Source: Chryseobacterium takakiae
GTDB taxonomy: Bacteria > Bacteroidota > Bacteroidia > Flavobacteriales > Weeksellaceae
Assembly: GCF_900129385.1 (NCBI RefSeq)
Contig: NZ_FQVO01000005.1
Location: 124,001-188,000, forward strand
Direction of reading: 5' to 3'
DNA: 64,000 nucleotides
The translations under genes were made by a program, and so were the position numbers. Below, piece after piece: positions 42,432-51,480 of the stretch. The notes under the pieces were generated by a model. That model ran no database searches. It had not been told where the DNA came from and worked only from the letters and a program-made list of their open reading frames with translations. Each line of letters starts with the position of its first letter. The first letter of the stretch is position 1.

Positions 42432-43826
42432 ATGAATTACAGAATAGAAAAAGACACCATGGGTGAAGTGCAGGTTCCTGCAGACAAGTTCTGGGGGGCA
42501 CAAACCGAGAGATCCAGAAATAATTTCAAAATCGGCCCTGAAGGATCTATGCCGCACGAAATCATTGAAGCATTTGCCTATCTTAAAAAAGCAGCCGCTT
42601 ACACCAATGCTGATCTGGGTGTACTTCCAGTGGAAAAAAGAGATATGATCGCAAAAGTTTGTGATGAAATATTAGATGGAAAACTTAATGACCAATTTCC
42701 TCTGGTGATATGGCAAACCGGCTCCGGAACACAGTCTAATATGAATGTAAATGAAGTGATTTCCAACAGGGCACACGTTAATAATGGCGGCACATTAGGT
42801 GAAAAATCTGAAATCCACCCGAATGACGATGTTAATAAATCCCAGTCTTCCAACGATACATACCCTACGGCAATGCATATTGCGGCCTATCGTAAAGTTG
42901 TGGAAGTGACTATTCCTGCTGTTGAGAAACTAAGAGATACGTTGGCTGAAAAATCAGAGGCTTTTAAAGATATTGTAAAAATTGGAAGAACGCATTTGAT
43001 GGATGCCACCCCCCTTACTTTAGGGCAGGAATTTTCAGGATATGTCGCTCAGCTGAATTACGGTTTAAAAGCTTTAAAAAATACGCTTCCGCATCTTTCC
43101 GAACTGGCTTTGGGAGGAACTGCCGTTGGAACAGGGCTGAACACTCCGAAAGGCTATGATGTAAAAGTGGCTGAATATATTGCTAAATTCACCAACCATC
43201 CTTTCGTAACAGCTGAAAATAAATTTGAAGCTTTGGCCGCTCATGATGCGATTGTTGAGTCTCACGGCGCTTTAAAACAATTAGCCGTTTCATTATTTAA
43301 AATTGCTCAGGACATCAGATTACTGGCTTCGGGGCCACGTTCGGGAATCGGGGAAATTCATATTCCTGAAAATGAGCCGGGATCTTCCATCATGCCGGGA
43401 AAAGTAAATCCTACTCAAAACGAAGCAATGACGATGGTTTGCGCTCAGGTGTTAGGAAATGATACCACTATTTCTTTTGCCGGAACACAGGGAAATTATG
43501 AGCTGAATGTTTTCAAACCGGTGATGGCTTATAATTTTTTACAATCGGCGCAGCTGATTGCTGATGCCTGTATCTCCTTTAACGATCATTGTGCGGTGGG
43601 AATTGAGCCTAATCATGAAAGAATTAAAGAATTGGTAGACAAATCGTTGATGCTTGTTACTGCTTTAAACACGCATATCGGTTATGAAAATGCTGCAAAA
43701 ATTGCAAAAACCGCTCATAAAAACGGAACAACATTAAAAGAAGAAGCTGTGAATCTCGGACTTTTAACGGCGGAACAGTTTGACGAATGGGTGAAACCCG
43801 AAGACATGGTAGGAAGTTTAAAATAA
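42432..43826 (+). CDS. fumC: Class II fumarate hydratase
   Basis: 464 residues from the ATG at 42432; a longer frame from 42303 adds 43 residues lacking family character and overlapping the control region. An oxygen-stable, metal-free fumarase of the aspartase/fumarase superfamily. Motifs are '[10 protein letters not shown]', '[19 protein letters not shown]', '[20 protein letters not shown]', '[20 protein letters not shown]' and the signature '[14 protein letters not shown]' (about 316-329) with the catalytic Ser. It works in the citric acid cycle. Paired head to head with the class I gene, an arrangement suited to switching isozymes with oxygen or iron status. Confidence 0.96.
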   Translation: MNYRIEKDTMGEVQVPADKFWGAQTERSRNNFKIGPEGSMPHEIIEAFAYLKKAAAYTNADLGVLPVEKRDMIAKVCDEILDGKLNDQFPLVIWQTGSGTQSNMNVNEVISNRAHVNNGGTLGEKSEIHPNDDVNKSQSSNDTYPTAMHIAAYRKVVEVTIPAVEKLRDTLAEKSEAFKDIVKIGRTHLMDATPLTLGQEFSGYVAQLNYGLKALKNTLPHLSELALGGTAVGTGLNTPKGYDVKVAEYIAKFTNHPFVTAENKFEALAAHDAIVESHGALKQLAVSLFKIAQDIRLLASGPRSGIGEIHIPENEPGSSIMPGKVNPTQNEAMTMVCAQVLGNDTTISFAGTQGNYELNVFKPVMAYNFLQSAQLIADACISFNDHCAVGIEPNHERIKELVDKSLMLVTALNTHIGYENAAKIAKTAHKNGTTLKEEAVNLGLLTAEQFDEWVKPEDMVGSLK

Positions 43827-43854
43827 AAATTAAATATAAACAGTTAATATTGTA

Positions 43855-43886
43855 GAAAAACGCCCTGAAATTTCCGGGCGTTTTTT
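43855..43886 (+). terminator. Bidirectional terminator between fumC and the outer-membrane protein gene
   Basis: AAAAACGCCC (43856-43865) pairs with GGGCGTTTTT (43876-43885), flanked by A- and T-runs on the two sides. Confidence 0.85.
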
Positions 43887-43906
43887 GTTATATATGAATG
43901 GGTGCA

Positions 43907-44944
43907 TTACCACCAAAGTGCTACTCCGAAAGTTAAAGCTTTATCGTTTTCAAAGGTTCCGCTTTTAAAGAAATTTCCGAAATCTTTTTTAACAAAGATG
44001 CTGAAATCATCATAAGAAACGGTAAACTGCCCTCCGTAAATAAAAGCACTTACCCTATAATCACTTCTGTCTCTGTCACTTATTCCGTCACCTTTGATAA
44101 TATTATTGGTAGACATTTTTACTCCCCCGTAGATATTGGCACCCACTTTAAATCCATGAGAATAATCTCTGTACTGGACATCCAGGCCTGCATTTTTAAG
44201 CTTTGAAAAATTGTACTGCAATCCCAGCGGAACGATAATATAGCCTGTTCTGAGCTTACTTTTACTCAATCCTTTTTCATAATTTGCCAGATAAACATTG
44301 GAATTGGCATCTTTTGCCACAAACATATTGTTATCGATACTCAATGTTCTCCAGGAAAACCCGATTCCGGAAATTAATCCCCACGGACTTGTTCTGCCGA
44401 ATTGATAATTGAATTTAAACCCAAATTCAAAATTTCCTGCATAGCGCAGATTGTTATCCAAAATATTATCCGCCTTATCGTTTGTAAGATTCATGATAGA
44501 ATAAGAGATATAAGGAGAAAGCTCTTTTGTTGGTCTGAATTTTTTCAACAATTTTTCTTTCAATTCCTCATTAGAAGTCACATCAGAATTAAGGAGAGAA
44601 TACCCTACCTGTTTTTGAATAACGGCATCCATATCAAAGCCTAATTCTTCAATTCTATGATCTATCTTCTCAGAATACTTACTGGCAATCAATGATTTTT
44701 GTTCATTGAATTCTGCTTTAGAAAGATTTTTAGACTGAAGTTCAGTTAACTCCACTTCCATCAGCTTTTTTTCCTCCTTAATGATGGTGTCAATTTTTCT
44801 TGCATATTCGTCCACCTTTTCTTTTACAATTGGACTTACTTCGGTGTCTTCTTTTGGCTGAAGATTGAATACCGGCTTTTTTTGAGCGAATATCGCTGTA
44901 GATAATAGGCATAGCCCACCCATCATGATAAATTTCCTGATCAT
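43907..44944 (-). CDS. Outer-membrane beta-barrel protein with coiled-coil N-terminal region
   Basis: 345 residues. A signal peptide ('GGLCLLSTAIFAQ') is followed by a charged coiled-coil segment (about 40-125, rich in Glu and Lys) and then a C-terminal barrel (about 145-345) with alternating strands ending in 'LTFGVALWW', an aromatic terminus typical of outer-membrane assembly. I do not recognise a named family. It lies third in an operon with an ECF sigma factor and a membrane protein that looks like its regulator, so it may be the output of that system. Confidence 0.75.
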   Translation of the reverse strand: MIRKFIMMGGLCLLSTAIFAQKKPVFNLQPKEDTEVSPIVKEKVDEYARKIDTIIKEEKKLMEVELTELQSKNLSKAEFNEQKSLIASKYSEKIDHRIEELGFDMDAVIQKQVGYSLLNSDVTSNEELKEKLLKKFRPTKELSPYISYSIMNLTNDKADNILDNNLRYAGNFEFGFKFNYQFGRTSPWGLISGIGFSWRTLSIDNNMFVAKDANSNVYLANYEKGLSKSKLRTGYIIVPLGLQYNFSKLKNAGLDVQYRDYSHGFKVGANIYGGVKMSTNNIIKGDGISDRDRSDYRVSAFIYGGQFTVSYDDFSIFVKKDFGNFFKSGTFENDKALTFGVALWW

Positions 44945-44975
44945 ATTATAATAGTTTTTATTGTTTAAAATTGAT

Positions 44976-45593
44976 TTATTTTTCGTTCAGATCAATGCTT
45001 GCCACATTGCTTTTTCCTTTTGTTTTTTCAATAACATCTTTGTGTTCGACTGAAAAGAGCAGTGTTGAAGGATCAACATATCGTTTCTTTTTTACTTGTA
45101 TTTTAGCAGAATCTGATTGTGCGATCATTTTAGCCGATTCAACAGGTGTGATTTCTGTTATAACATGTGGCGAATTTTGTTGTATTGAAGGCAGTTCATC
45201 ATGTATAACAGCCGGCGATTTCTTCAGAACTTTTTGATTATTTGTTGAAATCTTTTCTACTGCAATTTTTTGTTCATTATTTTTAATGATTAATTCTGCA
45301 GGTTTATTCTGAATTTCGTCCTGTGCAGGAAGCTGAACTTCAGTCTTGTCGGCCTTAGCAATATTTTCATACCTCTGGGTCACCTGATTATCCTGATTAA
45401 AAAAGAGTACTATTCCTAAACTGCATGTTAAAACAACACAAGCCGCCACTAAAAACCAGTTGATTTTGGTTTTTGCAGATTCAACAGGTTTATGAGCCTG
45501 GATTTCAGACCATAAATCTCTGGAAGGCATAATTTCCCTGTCTGCGATCTGTTTCTTAATCTGATACTCTATATTATTTTTAGATGCGTTCAT
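44976..45593 (-). CDS. Single-pass membrane protein, probable anti-sigma factor
   Basis: 205 residues. The cytosolic N-terminus (about 1-42) contains 'MPSRDLWSEIQAHKP', a pattern seen in Bacteroidota proteins that follow ECF sigma genes. One membrane helix (about 46-66, 'WFLVAACVVLTCSLGIVLFF') and a disordered Gln/Asn/Lys-rich periplasmic region follow. No zinc-binding HxxxCxxC anti-sigma motif is visible, so the assignment rests on topology and on overlap by 14 nt with the sigma gene. It would hold the sigma factor inactive until an envelope signal. Confidence 0.65.
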   Translation of the reverse strand: MNASKNNIEYQIKKQIADREIMPSRDLWSEIQAHKPVESAKTKINWFLVAACVVLTCSLGIVLFFNQDNQVTQRYENIAKADKTEVQLPAQDEIQNKPAELIIKNNEQKIAVEKISTNNQKVLKKSPAVIHDELPSIQQNSPHVITEITPVESAKMIAQSDSAKIQVKKKRYVDPSTLLFSVEHKDVIEKTKGKSNVASIDLNEK

Positions 45594-46140
45594 TTTTCAA
45601 GGCTTTTTGTTGTTGAAAGTAAATTTTTCTCATTTTCTCTTTGGCTCTGAACAGTTGTGTTTTGCTTACCGCCGTTGAAATCTGCAGCATATCGGCAATC
45701 TCCTGGTGCGAATAATCTTCAAAAACATACAGGTTAAAAACCATTCTGTAAGCGTCCGGAAGCTGATCAAGAAGTTCCTGGGCGTTAAAATCAAAAACAA
45801 TTTCCTCATCGTGTATTTCTTCCAAATACGCTTCGCTGATATCATCAAGATAAAAAACCGTTTTGTTGCTTTTGATGAAATTCAGGCATTCATTCACAAC
45901 AATTCTTCTTGCCCAGCCATCGAAACTTCCCTCGTTGCGAAAGCTTTCAATACTTTTAAAAATTTTGCAGAATGCTTTGATCACGCAATCTTCAGCCTGG
46001 TAAAGATCATTAATATAACTTCGGCTTACACTCAAATATTTTTTTACATTCTGATCATAAAAAACTTTCTGCGCAGCCGGATCCTGCTTTTTAAGCCGGA
46101 CAAGCAAATCATCTTTTTTATTTCCGAACAAAAGTTTCAT
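45580..46140 (-). CDS. ECF-type RNA polymerase sigma factor
   Basis: 186 residues of the sigma-70 ECF group. Region 2 (about 25-90) contains 'DLYQAEDCVIKAFCKIFKSI' and 'EGSFDGWARRIVVNECLNF' for core and -10 binding. Region 4 (about 125-180) contains 'LPDAYRMVFNLYVFEDYSHQ' and a helix-turn-helix 'EIADMLQISTAVSKTQLFRA' for the -35 element. It is followed by a membrane protein and an outer-membrane protein. Upstream there is an ECF-like promoter (GTAACC and GTCTTA, 46160-46187), which suggests it drives its own transcription. Confidence 0.93.
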   Translation of the reverse strand: MKLLFGNKKDDLLVRLKKQDPAAQKVFYDQNVKKYLSVSRSYINDLYQAEDCVIKAFCKIFKSIESFRNEGSFDGWARRIVVNECLNFIKSNKTVFYLDDISEAYLEEIHDEEIVFDFNAQELLDQLPDAYRMVFNLYVFEDYSHQEIADMLQISTAVSKTQLFRAKEKMRKIYFQQQKALKNERI

Positions 46141-46159
46141 AATTATTTGTTTCTACTAG

Positions 46160-46187
46160 TAAGACAAGAAAAAACCAAAAAGGTTAC
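46160..46187 (-). promoter_or_regulatory. ECF-type autoregulatory promoter candidate
   Basis: On the minus strand GTAACC (46187-46182), 16 nt, then GTCTTA (46165-46160), 19 nt before the sigma-factor ATG. An AAC-containing -35 and a GTC-containing -10 with this spacing are typical of ECF promoters. Confidence 0.5.
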
Positions 46188-46313
46188 AGCCTTAAAGATT
46201 TTTTTTAATAAATATACAATTCCTTACAGAACAAGAATTTTTCTGTTTGCTTTTATTCTATTGTTATTTTTCATACCTTAGTGAAATAATTACAAATATT
46301 AATACAAATTACT

Positions 46314-46505
46314 ATGAAAAATCTAAGAAAACTTCAGAGAGAATACTTAAAACAAGTAATGGGCGGACATACCTGCCCTGGAAATACTTATCACATTATT
46401 TACAACGGTTATCACGCTTGCTGTCTGCAGATTCCTACCGGAAACCCATGTACCTCAACAAGCTGCCTGGTTCCTGTTGAAATGTGCGAATCTGGTCTTA
46501 ATTAA
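46314..46505 (+). CDS. Small double-glycine-leader peptide, Cys-rich (bacteriocin-like)
   Basis: 63 residues. The leader MKNLRKLQREYLKQVMGG closely resembles that of the peptide at 7027, ending in Gly-Gly at 17-18. The 45-residue core starts with HTCPGN and has six cysteines (21, 37, 38, 47, 52, 59), enough for three disulfides. It has a strong terminator of its own (46526). No C39 peptidase/ABC exporter or immunity gene is near; the neighbours are an ECF sigma operon (divergent) and sufS (convergent). It is presumably matured by an exporter encoded elsewhere. Activity unknown. Confidence 0.75.
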   Translation: MKNLRKLQREYLKQVMGGHTCPGNTYHIIYNGYHACCLQIPTGNPCTSTSCLVPVEMCESGLN

Positions 46506-46525
46506 ATTGCTGATAATTAAAACAG

Positions 46526-46557
46526 ACCCGGGCGGAAAAATTTCCGCCCGGGTTTTT
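46526..46557 (+). terminator. Strong terminator after the Cys-rich peptide gene
   Basis: ACCCGGGCGGAAA (46526-46538) and TTTCCGCCCGGGT (46541-46553) are exact reverse complements, followed by TTTT. It separates convergent genes. Confidence 0.9.
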
Positions 46558-46577
46558 ATTGTAAATGAAAATGCGAA

Positions 46578-47798
46578 CTAACTAAGCATTCTTTGCGCTT
46601 TTTGTACGCCTTCCACGAGAAGATCAATTTCATGAAATTCATTGTACACGGCAAAACTGGCTCGTACCGTACCCGCAATATTGAAAAAATCCATGATAGG
46701 CTGGGTACAGTGATGTCCTGTTCTTACGGCAATTCCTAATTTATCAAGGATCATTCCTACATCGGAAGCGATTCCTACACCTTCAAGATTAAATGAAACA
46801 ACCCCGGTTCTGTTAGCCTTTTCACCATAAATTTTTATTCCGTCAAGTTCCAAAAGCTTTCTTTGAGCATATTCCAGCAAAGCATTTTCATGTCTCTGAA
46901 TGTTTTCCTGCCCTACTTTCAAAATAAAATCTACCGCAGCTCCCAGCGCAATATTTCCTCCTACATTGGGGGTTCCGGCTTCATATTTAAAAGGCAGTGG
47001 CGCATAAGTAGTTCCATCGAATGAACATGTCGCAATCATCTCACCTCCTCCATGGAACGGTGGCAGCTCTTCAAGAATATGTTGCTTTCCATACAGAATT
47101 CCCGTTCCCATAGGCGCGTACATTTTATGCCCGGAAAAGACATAGAAATCACAATCCATTTCTTGCACATCAATAGTAAAGTGCGGTGCAGACTGCGCTC
47201 CATCAATAACAATATAGGCGTCTGTATTTTTTCTAGTTCTTGCAATGATTTCCTCAACAGGATTTACAATTCCCAACGCATTGGAAACATGATTTACCGA
47301 AACTACTTTCGTTTTCTCACTTAAAAAAGTATCAAAAATATCAAGTTGGAGAATACCGTTTTCGTCAATAGGAATAACTCTCAGTTTAGCTCCGGTTCTT
47401 TCACAAAGCAGCTGCCACGGAACAATATTGGAATGGTGCTCCAGATAAGAGATAATGATCTCATCATCTTTTTTAAGCTTTTGTGTTAAGATATACGAAA
47501 TCAAGTTAAGACCTTCTGTAGTTCCTTTAGTAAAAATTACTTCAAAATCATGTTTTGCATTGATGAATTTCTGAATTTTTCTTCTGGAAAGTTCCATTTC
47601 TTCGGTAGCCAGCTGGCTCAGGGTATGAATTCCTCTGTGTACATTGGCATTAATCTCTTTATAATATTGATCCCATGTTTTTAAAACAGAATCCGGTTTT
47701 TGTGATGTTGCCGCATTGTCGAGATAAACCAATGGCTTACCGTTCACCTTCTGATCTAATATAGAAAACTGACTTCTGATTTCCTGAATGTCAAACAT
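46578..47798 (-). CDS. sufS: SufS-family cysteine desulfurase
   Basis: 406 residues, PLP-dependent, group II (SufS/CsdA). It strips sulfur from cysteine for iron-sulfur cluster assembly. The N-terminus is 'FDIQEIRSQFSIL'. 'VYLDNAATSQKP' and 'DGAQSAPH' are PLP-site motifs, Lys in 'FSGHKMYAPMGTG' (about 224) forms the Schiff base, and Cys in 'RTGHHCTQPIM' (about 363) is the persulfide carrier. sufBCD are not adjacent, so it is detached from the rest of the Suf operon. Its leader carries a promoter box and an operator-like inverted repeat. Confidence 0.93.
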   Translation of the reverse strand: MFDIQEIRSQFSILDQKVNGKPLVYLDNAATSQKPDSVLKTWDQYYKEINANVHRGIHTLSQLATEEMELSRRKIQKFINAKHDFEVIFTKGTTEGLNLISYILTQKLKKDDEIIISYLEHHSNIVPWQLLCERTGAKLRVIPIDENGILQLDIFDTFLSEKTKVVSVNHVSNALGIVNPVEEIIARTRKNTDAYIVIDGAQSAPHFTIDVQEMDCDFYVFSGHKMYAPMGTGILYGKQHILEELPPFHGGGEMIATCSFDGTTYAPLPFKYEAGTPNVGGNIALGAAVDFILKVGQENIQRHENALLEYAQRKLLELDGIKIYGEKANRTGVVSFNLEGVGIASDVGMILDKLGIAVRTGHHCTQPIMDFFNIAGTVRASFAVYNEFHEIDLLVEGVQKAQRMLS

Positions 47799-47818
47799 TT
47801 ATTAAATTTTTAAATTAA

Positions 47819-47848
47819 AACGTTCTTATTTAGAACATTTCAAATTTA
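47819..47848 (-). promoter_or_regulatory. Promoter box and operator-like palindrome of sufS
   Basis: Minus-strand -7 box TAAATTTG (47841-47848). Directly downstream of it is an inverted repeat AACGTTCT-TATTT-AGAACATT (47819-47839, 8-bp arms with one mismatch), placed where a repressor would block transcription. The 47849-48130 stretch beyond is AT-rich with no other feature seen. Confidence 0.5.
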
Positions 47849-48132
47849 CGGCTTTTTTTCGGATTGTTATAGATGATAGATGTCTGTAAATTGATAGAAA
47901 GATTCGATGGACTAGATGTTTATTTTTCTTTAACGCAAGGAATGAATAATTTATTGTGGATATTTTTTGTTCGCAAGAACGTTTCACTAGCAAATGAAAG
48001 CTATATTATATAAAATTATAAAAGCTTAAAATTTGAACACAATAGATCACGAAGATTTTTTGACAACTGAATATTTATTGCGTTCACAAAGCCTTTTCAC
48101 TTAAAACACATACGAATGCTTTTTAAACATAA

Positions 48133-48159
48133 AAAACCTGCCAAAAGTTGACAGGTTTT
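48133..48159 (-). terminator. Terminator after rplY
   Basis: AAAACCTG (48133-48140) and CAGGTTTT (48152-48159). On the minus strand the A-run before the stem supplies a T-run. Confidence 0.7.
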
Positions 48160-48181
48160 ATATAATCTGGATAAGTAATTC

Positions 48182-48826
48182 TTATTCTGCTGCAGTTTCT
48201 TCTGCTGCAGGAGCTGCTCCTTCTTCAGTTGCAACTTCTTCTTCATCTTCATCATCCATTGCTGCAGCACCACCTTTCATAGCATTTCTAGACATCTTAA
48301 CAGCTACAACAACTGCATTGTCCGGGTGCATGAAAGAATAACCTTCAGTCTTGATTCCACCGATGTAAAGTTTGTTACCGATTCTTAATGGAGTAACATC
48401 AACCACGATTTCGTCTGGCAAGTTAGCAGGAATTGCTTTTACTTTCAGCTTTCTGAAAGACTGACGAAGAACACCACCCGCTACAACACCTTTAGAACGA
48501 CCAGTGATTCTTACAGGAACTTCCATGATAACCGGCTTATCGTCAGCTAACTGATAGAAATCTGCATGAAGAATTTTGTCTGTAATCGGGTGAAACTGAA
48601 TATCCTGAAGAACAGCCGGAATTGTTTGACCATCAACCTCAATAGATACCGTGTGTGCTTCAGGAGTATATACCAAACCTTTGAACGCTTTCTCTTCTGC
48701 AGAGAAGTTCAATGGCTCACCACCTCCGTAAACAACACAAGGAACTAATTCAGCATCACGTAAAGCTTTTGTAGACTTTTTGCCCACGCTTTCTCTTTTT
48801 GTACCTTGAATTGTAATAGATTTCAT
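48182..48826 (-). CDS. rplY: 50S ribosomal protein L25 (general stress protein Ctc type)
   Basis: 214 residues: the TL5/Ctc form with an N-terminal 5S-rRNA-binding L25 domain (about 1-95) and a C-terminal beta domain (about 96-185, '[19 protein letters not shown]'). The tail is long, acidic and Ala/Glu-rich (about 186-214). It binds 5S rRNA in the large subunit. It lies 55 nt downstream of prs on the same strand, an order (prs-rplY) that is widely conserved, so the two are probably cotranscribed. Confidence 0.95.
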   Translation of the reverse strand: MKSITIQGTKRESVGKKSTKALRDAELVPCVVYGGGEPLNFSAEEKAFKGLVYTPEAHTVSIEVDGQTIPAVLQDIQFHPITDKILHADFYQLADDKPVIMEVPVRITGRSKGVVAGGVLRQSFRKLKVKAIPANLPDEIVVDVTPLRIGNKLYIGGIKTEGYSFMHPDNAVVVAVKMSRNAMKGGAAAMDDEDEEEVATEEGAAPAAEETAAE

Positions 48827-48881
48827 TTATAAAAATTTAAAAATTTGTTTAAAATTAAATTCGCAAAACTCTAATTGTCAA

Positions 48882-49820
48882 TTAAATAACAAACTTGCTA
48901 CTAATTGATTGATGCTCATGAACCATCTTCATAACGTCTGCAAATAATGGGGCGCAAGATAGCACTTTTATTTTAGATGACAAATTATTTTTCACAGGAA
49001 TCGAGTCAGTTACAATAACTTCCAAAAGTTTTGAGTTTTCGATATTCTCATAAGCCTTTCCTGAAAGCACTCCGTGTGTAGCCATAGCTCTTACGGTTTT
49101 TGCCCCTTTTTCCATCAGGATATCTGCAGCCTTGCAAAGTGTACCCGCCGTATCAATCATATCATCAATAAGGATTACGTTCTTTCCAACCACATCCCCG
49201 ATAAGGAACATTTCTTCCACAACGTTTGCCTTTTTTCTTTCTTTGTAAGCAATTACCACATCTGCACCTAAGTGGCCCGCATAGTTTTTAGCTCTTTTCG
49301 CTCCTCCCATATCCGGAGAGGCAATGGTAAGATTTTCAAGATTGAGGTCTCTGATATAGTCTACGAAAATGGTAGATGCATATAAATGATCTACCGGAAT
49401 TTCAAAGAATCCCTGGATCTGATCGGCATGAAGATCCATCGTCATTACTCTGGTTGCTCCTGCAGCCGTTAAAAGGTTAGCTACAAGCTTTGCACCGATT
49501 GGCGCTCTTGGTTTGTCTTTTCTGTCTTGTCTGGCAAGTCCGAAATAAGGAAGTACTACCGTAATACTTTTTGCAGAGGCTCTTTTTGCTGCGTCAATCA
49601 TTAGAAGAAGTTCTAAAAGATTATCCGCCGGAGGGAATGTAGATCCAATCAGGAAAACTCTTCCTCCTCTTACAGACTCGTCCAGAACCGGCTCAAATTC
49701 TCCGTCACTGAACTCCTGAAAGTTTATTTTTCCTAATTCTTTCCCGTAATGCTGGGCAATTTTCTCTGCCAAGTCCTTGCTCGTCCTTGTACAAAATAGA
49801 TAACTTAACTGGTGGGCCAT
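48882..49820 (-). CDS. prs: Ribose-phosphate pyrophosphokinase (PRPP synthase)
   Basis: 312 residues. It makes PRPP from ribose-5-phosphate and ATP for purine, pyrimidine, His, Trp and NAD synthesis. Motifs are 'FSDGEFEPVLDESVRGG', 'ITVVLPYFGLARQDRKDKPR' (ATP/Mg site), 'MTMDLHADQIQGFF' and the PRPP loop 'VILIDDMIDTAGTLCKAA' (about 218-235). Promoter box TAAATTTG lies 23 nt upstream. First gene of the prs-rplY operon. Confidence 0.97.
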   Translation of the reverse strand: MAHQLSYLFCTRTSKDLAEKIAQHYGKELGKINFQEFSDGEFEPVLDESVRGGRVFLIGSTFPPADNLLELLLMIDAAKRASAKSITVVLPYFGLARQDRKDKPRAPIGAKLVANLLTAAGATRVMTMDLHADQIQGFFEIPVDHLYASTIFVDYIRDLNLENLTIASPDMGGAKRAKNYAGHLGADVVIAYKERKKANVVEEMFLIGDVVGKNVILIDDMIDTAGTLCKAADILMEKGAKTVRAMATHGVLSGKAYENIENSKLLEVIVTDSIPVKNNLSSKIKVLSCAPLFADVMKMVHEHQSISSKFVI

Positions 49821-49842
49821 TTTTACTTTTTAAAAGATTTTG

Positions 49843-49850
49843 CAAATTTA
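49843..49850 (-). promoter_or_regulatory. Promoter -7 box (TAAATTTG) of prs-rplY
   Basis: Perfect TAnnTTTG match on the minus strand, 23 nt before the prs ATG. Confidence 0.6.
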
Positions 49851-49855
49851 AAAAA

Positions 49856-49882
49856 AAACCACAAGAATCTATCCTGTGGTTT
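49856..49882 (-). terminator. Terminator after the SGNH lipoprotein gene
   Basis: AAACCACA (49856-49863) and TGTGGTTT (49875-49882), followed on the minus strand by a long T-run (49851-49858 region). Confidence 0.8.
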
Positions 49883-49905
49883 CTAAGTTTTTATTTAATT
49901 GAGAA

Positions 49906-51471
49906 TTACGGAAAGGTAACCCCTGAATATTTATTGGCATCTACCTGCGGCAGATTGGATCTATACTTCATGTTGATGGATTTGATAAATTCATTAGCAA
50001 CAATAGCGTATCCTCTTCCGGTAAGGTGCACTCCGTCAAGAGAGAAAGTACCTCCGCTGACAAATGTTGCGGTGTATTTCACCCCGTTATAAGTGATCCC
50101 TGATTTTGAATTCAGTTCTACCATTTTCTTATTCATATCAACAAAAGCTAAACCATAAGAATCTGCCATTGATCTGATGGATGTATTATATGCAGTTACT
50201 GCTGTAGAAATATTATTTACTTCATCAGCCGTTAATGAATATTGATCACCAATTGGAAAACTTGCGCCATAGATAAACACAGAACTCGGAGTAGCCGGCT
50301 GATTGGTCGTTGCATCTAAACCTAATAAGCTGCTGGATGTAAGAAGCATTAATTCTCCCTGCTTTGCCTGACGTGCTCTTCCGAAAGCATTACCTATAAA
50401 TGCAGCCTGAGTAGGAGTATAACCATTTGCTGCTAAAGCAGCAGTAAGCTGAGCCGAAAGATCAGCTAATTTATTATCAATAATAAGAACAGGATTATTT
50501 CCCGCTACAACAGGATTAATTCTGCTTCCTTGCCCATATGCGGTAAGAACAGCCTTTATAGGCCCATAAAGCTGAGTGTTTAAAGCCTGGGCTTTTGCTG
50601 CATCCAAAGGAATTGCATTATAAGGAACTCTTGTAAAAAAAGGAATATTGGTAACATCAGGAATATTGGCGATTACTCCTTTTGTAACACCTGCTCCTTT
50701 AAGACCATCTAAAACCGCTTTGATAGAACCCGCAACAATATTAGGATTCGAAATATCATTCGATCTGTATGTTGCAGGACTCGCAGTTTCGGGCTGAACC
50801 GTTGCTGCCGTATATGTTGTAACCCCTCCCACTGTCTGAGAGTTTGTACCTCCGTTTGTTGCATAAGAAAGGACATCGTTGTTTCCTATCCACAGAGAGA
50901 AGAATGTAGGAGCCTGGGATATTGCATCAGCTAAAACTGAAGTTGTAGCAGATGAAGCGAATCTTACGAAATAAGGATTTGCTGTTCCGGTTGCAAGACC
51001 CGCAAGACTTCCGTATCCAGGCGCTACAAGATGGAAAGATTTCGCTCCCGGCACACCCATATTCTGGTAAGGCCTTCCTGAAGCGATATTATCCAGCGCA
51101 CCTCCGGGAGTACCGGCAACGGGAGTTAATGATCCGTTAACAACCTTAAGAGTAAGTTTTCCGGGGAAACCCGGAAGGTTATTAAAACCTCCTGTATTAT
51201 TAGGCATCAATGGCTGCTTAAAATCACCGCCGCCTGCAAGCTTCATTTGCTGTGCAATAATGGAAGGATAAGACTCGTTTTGCCCTTCTGAATAGAGAGC
51301 GCCATCTCTATACCCTGAAGTTAATGAATTTCCTAAGGCAACATATCTGGAAAAGTTGGCTTCACCACTGGTTACTACAACATCGTTTACATCATTATCA
51401 AAATCATCCTCGCAGCTCGTTGTAAATAAAAGTGCGGAAATCGCAAATGTAGAAATTATAATTTTTTTCAT
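49906..51471 (-). CDS. SGNH/GDSL esterase-family lipoprotein
   Basis: 521 residues from the ATG at 51471 (a TTG at 51480 is the alternative). Lipoprotein signal with lipobox 'LLFTTSC' (Cys about 20), then an Asp-rich linker. The SGNH blocks are 'YVALGNSLTSGYRDG' (block I Ser, about 48), 'LWIGNNDVLSY' (block III, about 195) and 'DGVHLTGRGYAIVANEF' (block V Asp/His, about 479). It is predicted to be an outer-membrane-associated lipase or esterase. It follows the FadL-type porin by 9 nt, suggesting a unit in which lipids or esters are cleaved at the surface and the products taken in. Confidence 0.88.
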   Translation of the reverse strand: MKKIIISTFAISALLFTTSCEDDFDNDVNDVVVTSGEANFSRYVALGNSLTSGYRDGALYSEGQNESYPSIIAQQMKLAGGGDFKQPLMPNNTGGFNNLPGFPGKLTLKVVNGSLTPVAGTPGGALDNIASGRPYQNMGVPGAKSFHLVAPGYGSLAGLATGTANPYFVRFASSATTSVLADAISQAPTFFSLWIGNNDVLSYATNGGTNSQTVGGVTTYTAATVQPETASPATYRSNDISNPNIVAGSIKAVLDGLKGAGVTKGVIANIPDVTNIPFFTRVPYNAIPLDAAKAQALNTQLYGPIKAVLTAYGQGSRINPVVAGNNPVLIIDNKLADLSAQLTAALAANGYTPTQAAFIGNAFGRARQAKQGELMLLTSSSLLGLDATTNQPATPSSVFIYGASFPIGDQYSLTADEVNNISTAVTAYNTSIRSMADSYGLAFVDMNKKMVELNSKSGITYNGVKYTATFVSGGTFSLDGVHLTGRGYAIVANEFIKSINMKYRSNLPQVDANKYSGVTFP

Positions 51472-51480
51472 AGTCTTCAA

